DNA of 64,000 nucleotides from an uncultured Eubacteriales bacterium (lineage in GTDB: Bacteria > Bacillota > Clostridia > Oscillospirales > Acutalibacteraceae), in assembly GCA_934462705.1 (NCBI GenBank), contig CAKSIH010000005.1, forward strand, positions 21,541 through 85,540. The letters are read 5' to 3'. Position numbers and translations under genes: made by a program. Below, one piece after another: positions 9,631 through 18,580 of the stretch; position 1 is the first letter of the stretch, and each line of letters starts with the position of its first letter. The notes beneath the pieces are model-generated. The model was not told the DNA's origin, made no database searches, and saw nothing but the letters and a program-made list of their open reading frames with translations.

Positions 9631-9672
9631 ATAGCTATATAATGATTTAAGGTTGAAATCACTATATGCTAT
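9631..9672. other. Long near-perfect hairpin in the glmS-gdhA intergenic region
   Basis: ATAGCTATATAATGATTT (9631-9648) pairs with AAATCACTATATGCTAT (9656-9672) apart from one bulge and one mismatch, with a 7-nt loop. TTTTAAAATAT follows. A shorter stem (AGT, GCG / CGC, ACT) lies just before it at 9604-9621. It could be a terminator, the end of a small RNA, or a decayed mobile element. Confidence 0.45.
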
Positions 9673-9729
9673 TTTAAAATATATCATAAAGTTTACTAAT
9701 AATCAAGCATGCATAAAATAATAATATGT

Positions 9730-9757
9730 TTGACTAAATATAAAAAAGATATATAAT
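9730..9757 (+). promoter_or_regulatory. SigA-type promoter for gdhA
   Basis: TTGACT (9730-9735), 16-nt spacer, perfect TATAAT (9752-9757). The start codon follows 30 nt later, with GGGAGG in between. Confidence 0.75.
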
Positions 9758-9787
9758 TTAATTAAAAATATTCTGGGAGGTTTTTTT

Positions 9788-11119
9788 ATGCTTTATATTA
9801 ATAACCAAATCGAAAATACTATAAAAATGAACCCTTGCGAAACAGAATTTCATCAGGCTGTAACAGAGGTCTTAAATTCGCTTACACCAATATTAAAAAG
9901 TGATTCAAAATATGAAAATCATAGCATACTTGAAAGGCTAACAGAACCAGAACGTCTCATAAAATTCCGTGTATGTTGGGTAGATGATAATGGTAAAATT
10001 CAAGTGAACAGAGGCTATCGTGTACAGTTCAACAGCACTTTAGGCCCATTTAAGGGCGGACTTAGATTTCATCCATCTGTAAATTCTGGAGTAGTAAAAT
10101 TTTTAGGATTTGAGCAAATTTTTAAAAATGCCCTTACTGGTCTTCCAATAGGTGGGGCTAAAGGTGGTTCAGATTTTGACCCTAAAGGAAAAAGTGATAG
10201 AGAGATAATGAACTTTTGCCAAAATTTTATGACTGAACTTTTTAGGCATATAGGTCCTAATACAGATGTTCCCGCTGGCGATATTGGCGTAGGAGCAAGA
10301 GAAATCGGTTACCTTTTTGGTCAATATAAAAAAATAAGGAATTCATATGAAGGCGTATTAACTGGTAAAAATATTTCCTTTGGTGGGTCCTTTGCACGTA
10401 CTGAATCTACTGGATACGGTCTTTTATATTTTACCAAAGAAATGCTGAATAAAAATGGTATTGATATAAAAGGAAAAACTGCGTGCATTAGCGGATCTGG
10501 CAATGTTGCTATTTATGCTGCTCAAAAGGCTATCCAGATGGGTGTAAAGGTCCTTACAATGTCCGATTCGTCCGGTTGGATTTACGATGAAAATGGTATA
10601 GACTTAAATGCTGTAAAGGAAATAAAAGAGATGAATCACGGAAGAATTCAGGAATACCTAAGATACAATAAAAATGCTGTTTATACAAGCGGTGCTTTTG
10701 AATGGAATATTCCTTGTGATATTGCCCTTCCTTGTGCCACACAAAATGAATTAAATTTATCAAGCGCTAAAAATTTAATAAAAAATGGAGTCATTGCTGT
10801 AAGTGAGGGAGCTAATATGCCATGTACAAATAAAGCTTTTAATGAATTTTTAAAGAACAACATTTTGTTTGCACCCGGCAAAGCTGCAAACGCCGGAGGG
10901 GTCGCTGTGTCTGCTTTGGAAATGTCTCAAAACAGTATGAGGCTGTCTTGGGATTTTGAAAAGGTGGATAATGAACTTCAAAAAATTATGATAAGCATAT
11001 TTGACAAAATTTCAAGTTGTGCAAAGCAATATGGTGACGAAAAAAATTATGTTATGGGAGCAAATATTTTCTCATTTAAAAAAGTTGCCGATGCAATGAT
11101 AGCTCAAGGTGTGGTTTAA
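9788..11119 (+). CDS. gdhA: NADP-specific glutamate dehydrogenase
   Basis: Interconverts 2-oxoglutarate plus ammonia and glutamate; the cytosolic hub of nitrogen assimilation. At 443 aa it matches the hexameric NADP(H)-type family. Signatures: GYRVQFNSTLGPFKGGLRFHP with the substrate-binding Lys, the catalytic Lys region LPIGGAKGGSDFDPKGKSD, the PAGDIGVGAREIGYLFGQY segment, and a Rossmann fold with GSGNVA near residue 240. GGGAGG is 7 nt before the ATG. fbp follows after 20 nt, so the two genes are probably cotranscribed. Confidence 0.97.
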   Translation: MLYINNQIENTIKMNPCETEFHQAVTEVLNSLTPILKSDSKYENHSILERLTEPERLIKFRVCWVDDNGKIQVNRGYRVQFNSTLGPFKGGLRFHPSVNSGVVKFLGFEQIFKNALTGLPIGGAKGGSDFDPKGKSDREIMNFCQNFMTELFRHIGPNTDVPAGDIGVGAREIGYLFGQYKKIRNSYEGVLTGKNISFGGSFARTESTGYGLLYFTKEMLNKNGIDIKGKTACISGSGNVAIYAAQKAIQMGVKVLTMSDSSGWIYDENGIDLNAVKEIKEMNHGRIQEYLRYNKNAVYTSGAFEWNIPCDIALPCATQNELNLSSAKNLIKNGVIAVSEGANMPCTNKAFNEFLKNNILFAPGKAANAGGVAVSALEMSQNSMRLSWDFEKVDNELQKIMISIFDKISSCAKQYGDEKNYVMGANIFSFKKVADAMIAQGVV

Positions 11120-11139
11120 ATTTATGGAGGTTAAAAATA

Positions 11140-13125
11140 ATGAGCACCGATAATGCCGTTTTAAACAATTTAGCCAAACTTCAGTTACTAGCAGAAAAAT
11201 ATCCAAATATACAAGCAGCATCAACCGAATTAATAAATTTAAAAGCTATAACAGAACTTCCCAAAGGGACTGAGCATTTTGTTTCAGATTTACACGGAGA
11301 ATATGAAACATTTAACCACATAATGAACAATGCTTCAGGAGCAATAAGAGAAAAGGTCTATCTGCTTTTTTCAAGTATATTAACAGATTACGAGCTTTCC
11401 AGGCTCACTACTTTAATTTATTATCCCGAAGAGAAATTAGCTGAGATTTGTTCTCTTAAACAGAATACTGATGAATGGTATAAAATTACTTTAAATAGGC
11501 TTATAGAGGTGTGTAGACTTGTCGCCTCAAAGTATACACGAAGCAAAGTAAGAAAAGCATTTCCCAAAGACTTTGCATATATAATAGAGGAGCTTTTGCA
11601 TAATAGCTGTGATGACCCTAATAAATCATTTTACTATTTGAATATAATAGACACTATAATAGAAATAAAGCGAGGAAATGCTTTTATTATTGCCTTGTGT
11701 AACACTATAAAGAGGCTTGTAGTTGACCATCTTCATGTATTGGGAGATATATATGACAGAGGCTCAAGGCCAGATATAATTATAGATTCACTTATAGAAC
11801 ACCATTGTGTGGACATTCAATGGGGTAACCATGATGCTGTCTGGATGGCCGCATCATCCGGCAGTCCTGCATGCATTGCAACAGTTTTAAGCAATGCAAT
11901 TTCATATAATAATTTGAAATTTTTGGAAGAAGGTTATGGAATAAATCTTAGACCACTTGCTATGTTCGCTGCTGAAACATATGCTAATAGTGATATATCC
12001 GCATTTAAACTTAAAAGTACAAGCAACAATGTTGAAGATTTACATTCTAAGGAACTTGTTCTTCTTTCAAAGATGTATAAAGCAATAACTATAATAAAAT
12101 TCAAGCTGGAAGGACAAATTATAAAAAGGAACCCTCACTTTAATATGGAAGATAGATTGCTTTTAGATAAAATAAATTACAAAAATTCCACTATTCTTAT
12201 TAATAATAAGGAGTATAAAATTAAAGATATTGATTTTCCAACAATTATAAAAGAAAACCCATACAATCTAACTGATGATGAAAATAGGATAATTAACCAA
12301 TTGCAATCTGCATTTTTACATAGTGAAAAATTACAACGGCAAATTAAGTTTTTATACACCCATGGAAGTATATATAAATGTTTTAATTCAAATCTTTTGA
12401 TTCACGGTTGCATCCCTATTAATAGTGAGGGGTCGTTATTAAAGTTTCTTGTTGGCGATAAGTATTTGCAGGGCAAAGAATTTTTAGATTATGCTGAAGG
12501 TTTAATTCGCGAGGGTTATTCTCAAAAAGAACGTAATGAGAAAAAAATATATTCGGAAGACTTGCTTTGGTTTTTATGGTGCGGTAAGTATTCTCCTTTA
12601 TTTGGAAAAGATAAAATGGCAACTTTTGAAAGACTTTTTATTTATGATAAAGAAACACACAAGGAAAAAATGAATCCGTATTATACTTACTCTAAAAGTG
12701 AAAATTTCTGTACATATATTTTAAGCCTTTTTGACCTTAATGCCGACTACTCTCATATAATAAATGGTCATGTTCCAGTTAAGTCAAAGGATGGAGAACA
12801 CCCGGTAAGAGCAAACGGAAAGTTAATTTCAATCGATGGCGGATTTTGCAGAGCGTATCAAAAAACGACTGGAATTGCAGGTTATACTTTAATTTTTAAC
12901 TCATATGGAATGAAACTTTGTTCCCACGAACCATTTGAAGGGACACAAAAAGCAATAAAAAATAATTCTGATATAATTTCAACTGATGTTGTCTCCGAAA
13001 AAGCTATACGTAGAATACATGTATTGCAAACCGATATAGGTAAAAAACTATTGAGTACAATAGATGATTTAAAATTGCTGCTTTATGCTTATAGAAATGG
13101 GATTATTAAAGAGGAAACTGTTTGA
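11140..13125 (+). CDS. fbp: Fructose-1,6-bisphosphatase class III
   Basis: The Firmicute-type class III FBPase (661 aa) converts fructose-1,6-bisphosphate to fructose-6-phosphate in gluconeogenesis. It belongs to the calcineurin-like metallophosphoesterases. Metal motifs seen: SDLHGEYE (about 50), GDIYDRGSRPD (about 205), WGNHDAVWMA (about 230) and the C-terminal INGHVPVK (about 545). The length is normal. GGAGG precedes the ATG. Cotranscription with gdhA fits growth on amino acids or organic acids with sugar made by gluconeogenesis, but that is inference. The stop overlaps the -35 box of the cyuA promoter. Confidence 0.96.
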   Translation: MSTDNAVLNNLAKLQLLAEKYPNIQAASTELINLKAITELPKGTEHFVSDLHGEYETFNHIMNNASGAIREKVYLLFSSILTDYELSRLTTLIYYPEEKLAEICSLKQNTDEWYKITLNRLIEVCRLVASKYTRSKVRKAFPKDFAYIIEELLHNSCDDPNKSFYYLNIIDTIIEIKRGNAFIIALCNTIKRLVVDHLHVLGDIYDRGSRPDIIIDSLIEHHCVDIQWGNHDAVWMAASSGSPACIATVLSNAISYNNLKFLEEGYGINLRPLAMFAAETYANSDISAFKLKSTSNNVEDLHSKELVLLSKMYKAITIIKFKLEGQIIKRNPHFNMEDRLLLDKINYKNSTILINNKEYKIKDIDFPTIIKENPYNLTDDENRIINQLQSAFLHSEKLQRQIKFLYTHGSIYKCFNSNLLIHGCIPINSEGSLLKFLVGDKYLQGKEFLDYAEGLIREGYSQKERNEKKIYSEDLLWFLWCGKYSPLFGKDKMATFERLFIYDKETHKEKMNPYYTYSKSENFCTYILSLFDLNADYSHIINGHVPVKSKDGEHPVRANGKLISIDGGFCRAYQKTTGIAGYTLIFNSYGMKLCSHEPFEGTQKAIKNNSDIISTDVVSEKAIRRIHVLQTDIGKKLLSTIDDLKLLLYAYRNGIIKEETV

Positions 13126-13161
13126 CATTTTATTGCTAAAATCCTTAAATAGTGCTAAAAT
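13122..13161 (+). promoter_or_regulatory. Promoter region for cyuA (two overlapping candidates)
   Basis: TTGACA (13122-13127) with 17-nt spacing to TTAAAT (13145-13150), and TTGCTA (13133-13138) with 17-nt spacing to TAAAAT (13156-13161). Either could drive cyuA, whose ATG is at 13196. Confidence 0.55.
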
Positions 13162-13195
13162 AAACATAAATTTATTTGAAAGGATGACACTTTAA

Positions 13196-14518
13196 ATGCC
13201 CGAAGTAAAAGTTTTTGAAAATACCCACTTTCTTGATTCAAAAAAGTATGACGCATTTATTAGAATTTTGAAAAAAGAGCTTGTTCCCGCCATGGGATGC
13301 ACAGAACCAATTTCTCTTGCATATGCAGCCGCCAAAGCCCGCGATGTTTTAGGGCATATTCCTAATAAAATAGACGTTGAAGTCAGTGGAAATATTATAA
13401 AAAATGTAAAAAGTGTTGTTGTTCCTAATACAAACGGCCTTAAAGGAATTGAAGCTGCTGTAGCTGCTGGGGTTATAGCTGGAGATTCCTCAAAAGCTTT
13501 AGAAGTTTTGGCTTTTGTAAAGGAAGAAGAAAAACCCTTAATAAAAAAATATTTAGAATCTTGTGAAATTACGGTAAAACCAGCTGAAAGTAAATTGAAC
13601 TTTGATATAATTCTTACTTTTTATAAAGACAACTCATATTCAAAAATTAGAATTATTGACGATCATACCAACATAGTTTTAATTGAAAAAGATAAAAAGG
13701 AACTGTTTAAAATCGACACAAAAAACAATTTTTACTCTGAAGATACAGACAAAGACCTGCTTTCTATTAAAGCCATAGTAGATTTTGCAAACACAGTTGA
13801 TCTTATTGATATTGCAGATGTTATATCCCGACAAATTGATTATAACTCAAAGATTTCTGAGGAAGGACTTACCCATGATTATGGTGCAAGCATAGGTAAA
13901 GTTTTGTTGTCATCTTATGGTAGCGATATAAAAATTCGCGCAAAAGCGAAAGCTGCTGCCGGATCTGATGCACGCATGAACGGTTGTGAACTTCCCGTAA
14001 TAATTGTTTCGGGAAGTGGAAACCAGGGAATTACAGCTTCTGTTCCGATAATTGAATATGCTAAAGAAATAAATGCATCTAAAGAAATACTTTACAGAGC
14101 AATTATTTTGTCTGATCTTATTGCTATTTATCAAAAATTTGGAATTGGAAGCTTGTCTGCATTTTGTGGAGCTGTTTGTGCAGGATGTGCAAGTGGCGCT
14201 GGAATTGCTTACATGTTAAGTAATGGCAAAATAGAGGCTATTGAAAGTACTATAATAAATGCTCTGGGTATAATTTCTGGTGTAGTGTGCGATGGCGCTA
14301 AGGCCTCTTGTGCCGGAAAAATAGCAGCTTCAATTGATGCTGCTATACTTGGTTACAACATGTATTTGCATGGGAAGCGCTTTTTTGACGGCGATGGTAT
14401 TGTTGCTAAAAACGCTGATGAAACAATTAAAAATATTTGGAAAATTGGAAAATACGGAATGTTTCAAACTGATAAAGAGATTTTAAATATTATGGTAGGA
14501 TGCAGTGAAGCACATTAA
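13196..14518 (+). CDS. cyuA: L-cysteine desulfidase / L-serine dehydratase-like protein (CyuA/UPF0597)
   Basis: A 440-residue member of the CyuA/YhaM (UPF0597) family, an oxygen-sensitive [4Fe-4S] lyase that breaks down cysteine to pyruvate, sulfide and ammonia. The N-terminal AMGCTEPISLAYAAAKA, central SGSGNQGITASVPI, and the Cys pairs in GAVCAGCASGAG and VVCDGAKASCAGK are all present, so the cluster ligands look intact. AAAGGATG precedes the ATG. It has its own promoter after fbp and is followed by a hairpin and queH. The exact substrate (cysteine or serine) is family inference. Confidence 0.9.
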   Translation: MPEVKVFENTHFLDSKKYDAFIRILKKELVPAMGCTEPISLAYAAAKARDVLGHIPNKIDVEVSGNIIKNVKSVVVPNTNGLKGIEAAVAAGVIAGDSSKALEVLAFVKEEEKPLIKKYLESCEITVKPAESKLNFDIILTFYKDNSYSKIRIIDDHTNIVLIEKDKKELFKIDTKNNFYSEDTDKDLLSIKAIVDFANTVDLIDIADVISRQIDYNSKISEEGLTHDYGASIGKVLLSSYGSDIKIRAKAKAAAGSDARMNGCELPVIIVSGSGNQGITASVPIIEYAKEINASKEILYRAIILSDLIAIYQKFGIGSLSAFCGAVCAGCASGAGIAYMLSNGKIEAIESTIINALGIISGVVCDGAKASCAGKIAASIDAAILGYNMYLHGKRFFDGDGIVAKNADETIKNIWKIGKYGMFQTDKEILNIMVGCSEAH

Positions 14519-14532
14519 AATACATAAAAATA

Positions 14533-14561
14533 AAATCTGGCTAAGCAAATTAGCCAGATTT
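14533..14561 (+). terminator. Hairpin between cyuA and queH
   Basis: A perfect 12-bp stem AAATCTGGCTAA / TTAGCCAGATTT with a 5-nt loop, 14 nt after the cyuA stop. Only a weak T tract follows (AATACTATAAGTTTT), so termination may be partial and allow expression of queH. Confidence 0.55.
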
Positions 14562-14603
14562 AATACTATAAGTTTTAAGAGCATCAAAATGAGAGGAATT
14601 AAT

Positions 14604-15209
14604 ATGAAGATAAATTACCAGAAGGAAACAGATAAAGTTATTAACAAAATAAAAACTGAAAGCCCAAAACCTACACTGCTTCTTCACAGCTGTTGTGCGC
14701 CTTGTAGTAGTTATGTTTTAGAATACCTATCCCCTTACTTTGATATTACTGTTTTTTTCTATAACCCCAATATATATCCAGATAATGAATTTAAAAAACG
14801 CTTGGATGAGCAAACTCGGTTAGTCTCATATTTTGACAAGGTCAATATTATAAATGAAGGATACGATCATAATGAATTTTTAAGCTGTATTAAAAGCCTT
14901 GAACATGAAAAAGAAGGTGGAATTCGTTGCTTTTCTTGTTTTGAACTTAGACTTGGAAAAACAGCTGAAATTGCCTCAAAAAAGGACTTTAATTACTTTG
15001 CTACTACACTTTCAATAAGCCCTCTAAAAAACTGTGAAAAACTAAATGAAATAGGTTTTGCACTTTCAAAAAAATATGGTATAAAATATCTTCCTGCCGA
15101 TTTTAAAAAGAAAAATGGATTTAAACGTTCTACCGAGCTTTCCAAGGTTTTTAATTTATATCGTCAAAATTTTTGTGGGTGCGAATTTTCAAATCCTAAC
15201 TTAAAGTAA
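14604..15209 (+). CDS. queH: Epoxyqueuosine reductase QueH
   Basis: Last step of queuosine synthesis in tRNA wobble positions (epoxyqueuosine to queuosine), by the non-cobalamin QueH (DUF208) family. The protein (201 aa) has LLLHSCCAPCSSYVL near its N-terminus, GIRCFSCFELRLGKTA in the middle and NFCGCEFS at the C-terminus; these cysteines bind the Fe-S cluster and metal. The frame is open from 14505, but that stretch runs through the hairpin after cyuA. The ATG at 14604 with GAGAGGA 7 nt upstream is the likely start. No other queuosine gene is in the window. Confidence 0.92.
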   Translation: MKINYQKETDKVINKIKTESPKPTLLLHSCCAPCSSYVLEYLSPYFDITVFFYNPNIYPDNEFKKRLDEQTRLVSYFDKVNIINEGYDHNEFLSCIKSLEHEKEGGIRCFSCFELRLGKTAEIASKKDFNYFATTLSISPLKNCEKLNEIGFALSKKYGIKYLPADFKKKNGFKRSTELSKVFNLYRQNFCGCEFSNPNLK

Positions 15210-15244
15210 AAGTGTACTGCTTAATATATTAAACAGTACACTTT
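15209..15244. terminator. Bidirectional terminator between queH and the Asn-rich small gene
   Basis: An 11-bp stem AAAGTGTACTG / CAGTACACTTT separated by 14 nt. It lies directly after the queH stop and 25 nt after the stop of the convergent small gene. The minus-strand side ends in TTTTACTTT. Confidence 0.6.
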
Positions 15245-15268
15245 ATAAAATTTAAAATTTTAATTTAC

Positions 15269-15373
15269 TTACTTATTGTTGTTAGAATTGTTTTTATTGG
15301 TGTTAGAGTTATTATTTTTCTTGTTGTTGCTGTTGTTATTGTTGTTTTGGCAGTTTTTATCGTTTTGTGACAT
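15269..15373 (-). CDS. Small asparagine-rich protein (34 aa)
   Basis: A 34-codon ORF that opens MSQNDKNCQ and is then almost only Asn, Lys and Ser, with a single Cys at position 8. AGGGGGTG lies 6-7 nt before the ATG, a strong Shine-Dalgarno, and a hairpin lies after the stop, so it looks like a real gene unit. Small Asn/Gln/Lys-rich proteins of this size occur in spore-formers, but I cannot assign a family or function. It would be highly hydrophilic and disordered. Confidence 0.6.
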   Translation of the reverse strand: MSQNDKNCQNNNNNSNNKKNNNSNTNKNNSNNNK

Positions 15374-15534
15374 TCAATTCACCCCCTAAATCGTAAAAAA
15401 GAAGAACGGGAAATACATAAGTGTTCTTGCAAACCTTGATCATCGGTTTGCTTTAATATTGTTTGTAAAACAACCTATTTTATACTTAAAAATATTATTT
15501 TATAAAAAAATAAATTAGTGAGGAAAAATACATA

Positions 15535-16896
15535 ATGGTTAATTTTGAAAATGAATTTAAAAAGAGTATTAAGGACATGATACCTGATGAATTTAATAAA
15601 TTCATGGAAAGTTATTCACTTCCTTGTTACAAAGGTATAAGCGTGAATACTCTTAAAATTAATATTGATAAATTGAAAAAGTTGGTTAATTTTAATTTAA
15701 AATCCTCCCCCTTTTGCAGCAATAGCTTTTATGTTAAGAAATTAGAGCAAAAAATAGGCAATACTCCATTGCATCATGCAGGAGCATTCTATGTTCAAGA
15801 ACCATCTGCATCAAGTGCTGTAGAAGTACTTGACCCAAAACCAGGTGAAAAAATTTTAGATCTTTGTGCAGCCCCTGGTGGGAAATCATGTCAAATAGCA
15901 GCAAGGCTTTGTGGCACCGGACTTCTTTGGTCAAATGAAATTGTTAAAAGTAGAGTTAATGTACTTCTTTCCACTATTGAAAGAATGGGAATTAGAAATG
16001 CTGTAATTTCCTCTTGTCATCCAGAAATATTATGTAACAAACTTTGCGGATACTTTGATAAAATTCTTGTTGACGCACCTTGTTCTGGTGAAGGCATGTT
16101 TAGAAAAAACCAAGATGCAATAAAGCAATGGTCTACCGAGCACGTTAAAACTTGCGCCAAAAGGCAAGTTGCAATTTTAGAAAGTGCAAAAAATGCTTTA
16201 AAAAAAGGCGGTGTACTAGTTTATTCCACTTGCACATTTTCACCTGAGGAAAATGAAAAAGTTTTAGAAAGCTTTCTTTTAAATAATAATGATTTTGAGA
16301 TTGTGAAAATCGATAAAAGCTTTGGACGAAACGCTTTTCAAAAATATGCTAAATCTACTCCTAATATTGAATTTGCAAGACGGATCTTTCCTCAAGATGG
16401 TGGAGAGGGGCATTTTGTAGCCAAGTTAAGAAAAAAAGGTTGCCCAAATAAAATATCAATTAAAAAGCATAACTATAAGAAAAATAATAAAGAAATAGAA
16501 AAATTTTTTTACAATCTTTTCAATGAAGATTTGTATGGCAACATTGAAGAAATAAACAATAAATTTTTAATACTACCCTTAGAGCTTCCTGATTTAAATG
16601 GTCTAAACGTTCTTAGAGCTGGAGTTTTACTTTGCTCGTCAAATGAAACAACTGTAATGCCAGAACACGCAGCATTTATGGCAGCAAGTTTTAACAATGT
16701 TAAAAATAAAATAAGCTTCGATTTAAAATCAAGAAGTATTCTTGATTTCCTTAAAGGGCATGAAATAGAGATTTTTGATAGTAAACTAACTTCCGGATTT
16801 TGCGCAGTTGCTGTAAATGAGATTATAACTGGCTTTGGTAAATATACAAATGGAAAAATAAAGAATAAATACCCCAAAGGTCTTAGATTAAAATGA
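15535..16896 (+). CDS. RsmF-like rRNA (cytosine-C5) methyltransferase
   Basis: NOL1/NOP2/Sun-family SAM-dependent methyltransferase (453 aa), probably acting on a cytosine of 16S rRNA. The N-terminal RsmF-type domain is followed by FYVQEPSASSAVEVL, SAM motif I LDLCAAPGGKS (about 108), motif IV DAPCSGEGMFRK (about 185) and motif VI STCTFSPEENE with the second catalytic Cys. The C-terminal ~150 residues resemble the RsmF-type RNA-binding extension (PUA-like). GTGAGGA precedes the ATG. It stands alone between the Asn-rich gene and the phospholipase-like gene. The exact target base is not readable from sequence. Confidence 0.9.
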   Translation: MVNFENEFKKSIKDMIPDEFNKFMESYSLPCYKGISVNTLKINIDKLKKLVNFNLKSSPFCSNSFYVKKLEQKIGNTPLHHAGAFYVQEPSASSAVEVLDPKPGEKILDLCAAPGGKSCQIAARLCGTGLLWSNEIVKSRVNVLLSTIERMGIRNAVISSCHPEILCNKLCGYFDKILVDAPCSGEGMFRKNQDAIKQWSTEHVKTCAKRQVAILESAKNALKKGGVLVYSTCTFSPEENEKVLESFLLNNNDFEIVKIDKSFGRNAFQKYAKSTPNIEFARRIFPQDGGEGHFVAKLRKKGCPNKISIKKHNYKKNNKEIEKFFYNLFNEDLYGNIEEINNKFLILPLELPDLNGLNVLRAGVLLCSSNETTVMPEHAAFMAASFNNVKNKISFDLKSRSILDFLKGHEIEIFDSKLTSGFCAVAVNEIITGFGKYTNGKIKNKYPKGLRLK

Positions 16897-16992
16897 TGAA
16901 TATTGAAAAATTAATTAAATTATGATATTATTTACTTGTTATAATGTAAATAATATTAAAGATTAATTTTAATATTATGGAGGTTCAAAATT

Positions 16993-17868
16993 ATGCCTGC
17001 TGCCATTGCCCATTACTTACAGTCAAAAGATGTGCTTGATAAATTAATTTTAATGCACCCAAATTTAAAAATATATACACCGGCCTTTTTGTGGGGTACT
17101 CAAGGCCCTGATTTTCTGCTATCGCACAATAGATTACCTTTTCAAAAAGGTAAAAGTATAAATAAGAGTGGGATTTTCATTCAGGACAAGAGTACCAATG
17201 AACTTTTAAAAATTATAGATAATTATCTTAAAGATCATATTTTAGACACTGTTACATTATCTTATATCTTGGGTTTAATTTGCCATTTTGAACTGGACAA
17301 GTGTGCAATTGACTTCATAAACTACAGTTCTGAAACTTTAACAAACGTATTAAATAAAGATAAAAAGGTTTGCAGAAACCAAATCAAATCCTCACTTGAC
17401 ATTATTTTATTGAGATACAAACGCCAACAGTTGCCAAGTGAAATCAATTTAAAAAAACTTATTCCAAACGATGGTAAAACTGAAGACTTTATCATAAACT
17501 TTTACTATGATATTCTTTCTAAAAATTATCAGAAGGATGTTACTCGAGAGCAGTTATATGATGCTACATGTGATTTTAGAAAGTTATTCAGCTTAATGAA
17601 TGACAGAACCGGATTAAAAAAGAAGTTTGTAAAAAAAATGGAGAAATGGCAGGGAAAAAGTGAGTATGCGTCAAGTTTAATTAGAAGTTTAACAGAAGAT
17701 GATGATTTTGACTATGCAAATACTCTTCACCTTGAGTGGAAGTGGCCTATTGACTCCGGTAAAATTAGAACTGATAGTTTTTTTGATATTTATAATGAAT
17801 CTATAGAAAAATCATTAAATGTTATAAACCAATTATTTATAAATGATTTAATTTTATTAAAAGCGTGA
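16993..17868 (+). CDS. Zinc-dependent phospholipase C-like protein, degenerate ligands
   Basis: A 291-residue protein of the clostridial zn-dependent PLC-like family (opens MPAAIAHY; WGTQGPDFLLSHNRLPFQKGKSI near residue 35; YILGLICHFELD near residue 95). There is no signal peptide, so it acts in the cytosol, unlike true secreted phospholipase C. The His expected after the GK segment and in the HP pair after the LD are absent (here CAIDFIN), so several metal ligands seem lost and hydrolase activity is doubtful. GGAGG precedes the ATG. The glycan genes follow after 13 nt and may be cotranscribed. Confidence 0.65.
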   Translation: MPAAIAHYLQSKDVLDKLILMHPNLKIYTPAFLWGTQGPDFLLSHNRLPFQKGKSINKSGIFIQDKSTNELLKIIDNYLKDHILDTVTLSYILGLICHFELDKCAIDFINYSSETLTNVLNKDKKVCRNQIKSSLDIILLRYKRQQLPSEINLKKLIPNDGKTEDFIINFYYDILSKNYQKDVTREQLYDATCDFRKLFSLMNDRTGLKKKFVKKMEKWQGKSEYASSLIRSLTEDDDFDYANTLHLEWKWPIDSGKIRTDSFFDIYNESIEKSLNVINQLFINDLILLKA

Positions 17869-17881
17869 GGTAAATTATTTT

Positions 17882-18565
17882 ATGTTACTTAAGTGGGAAT
17901 TTATGCCAGAGTTTTTAAAGAACGAGGAAGTAAAAAAATACTATGACATTTTAACAAAGAAAAAAGGAAGTTTATTCTTCAAACGAATTATAGATGTGTT
18001 TTTCTCATTATTGCTTCTCATTATCTTAAGCCCTATTTTAATAATAACCGCAATTATTGTAAAAGTGACATCTGAAGGACCAATTTTTTATAAGCAGGAT
18101 CGTGTAACCACTTATGGTAAAATATTTAAAATTATTAAATTTAGGTCTATGATAGTAAACGCTGATAAAATTGGGACCCTCGTAACGGTAAACGGAGATA
18201 AAAGGCTTACAAAAATAGGCAAATTTTTAAGAAAAACACGTCTTGATGAGACTCCGCAACTCATCAATATTTTAATGGGACAAATGAGTTTTGTCGGTAC
18301 AAGACCTGAAGTCAATCGTTATGTGCAAAATTACAGCAATGAAATGCTTGCAACGCTTTTAATGCCGGCAGGCGTAACTTCTCTTGCAAGCATAAAATTT
18401 AAAAATGAAGAGCAACTTCTAAACTCAGCAGAAAACGTTGACAGCGTATACATAAATGAAATTTTGCCTCAAAAAATGAAATATAACCTTGAATACATAA
18501 AAAACTTTAATGTAATTTATGATGTAAAGTTAATGATTCAAACCGTACTAGAGGTTATAAAATAA
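17882..18565 (+). CDS. Bacterial sugar transferase (undecaprenyl-phosphate phosphosugar transferase)
   Basis: A membrane-bound phosphoglycosyl transferase that starts a glycan on undecaprenyl phosphate. In its 227 aa: a re-entrant hydrophobic segment FFSLLLLIILSPILIITAIIV (residues ~40-60), the EGPIFYKQDRVTTYGKIFKIIKFRSM signature, LRKTRLDETPQL and MSFVGTRPEV. This is a compact PglC/WcaJ-core type without extra N-terminal helices. GAGG is 11 nt before the ATG at 17882; an ATG at 17903 is an alternative. It heads the cluster with the aminotransferase and polymerase that follow. Confidence 0.92.
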   Translation: MLLKWEFMPEFLKNEEVKKYYDILTKKKGSLFFKRIIDVFFSLLLLIILSPILIITAIIVKVTSEGPIFYKQDRVTTYGKIFKIIKFRSMIVNADKIGTLVTVNGDKRLTKIGKFLRKTRLDETPQLINILMGQMSFVGTRPEVNRYVQNYSNEMLATLLMPAGVTSLASIKFKNEEQLLNSAENVDSVYINEILPQKMKYNLEYIKNFNVIYDVKLMIQTVLEVIK

Positions 18566-18580
18566 AAAATAAGTAAGAAG

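Larger units (their letters stand above)
9177..9787. other. Intergenic region between divergent glmS and gdhA
   Basis: 610 bp of AT-rich DNA with no credible ORF. It holds the glmS upstream region, two adjacent hairpins (9604-9621 and 9631-9672) and the gdhA promoter (9730-9757). Confidence 0.7.

Noticed and set aside
14505..14603. N-terminal extension of queH to 14505
   Set aside because: It would translate through the hairpin after cyuA, and the ATG at 14604 has a good SD and the family N-terminus.
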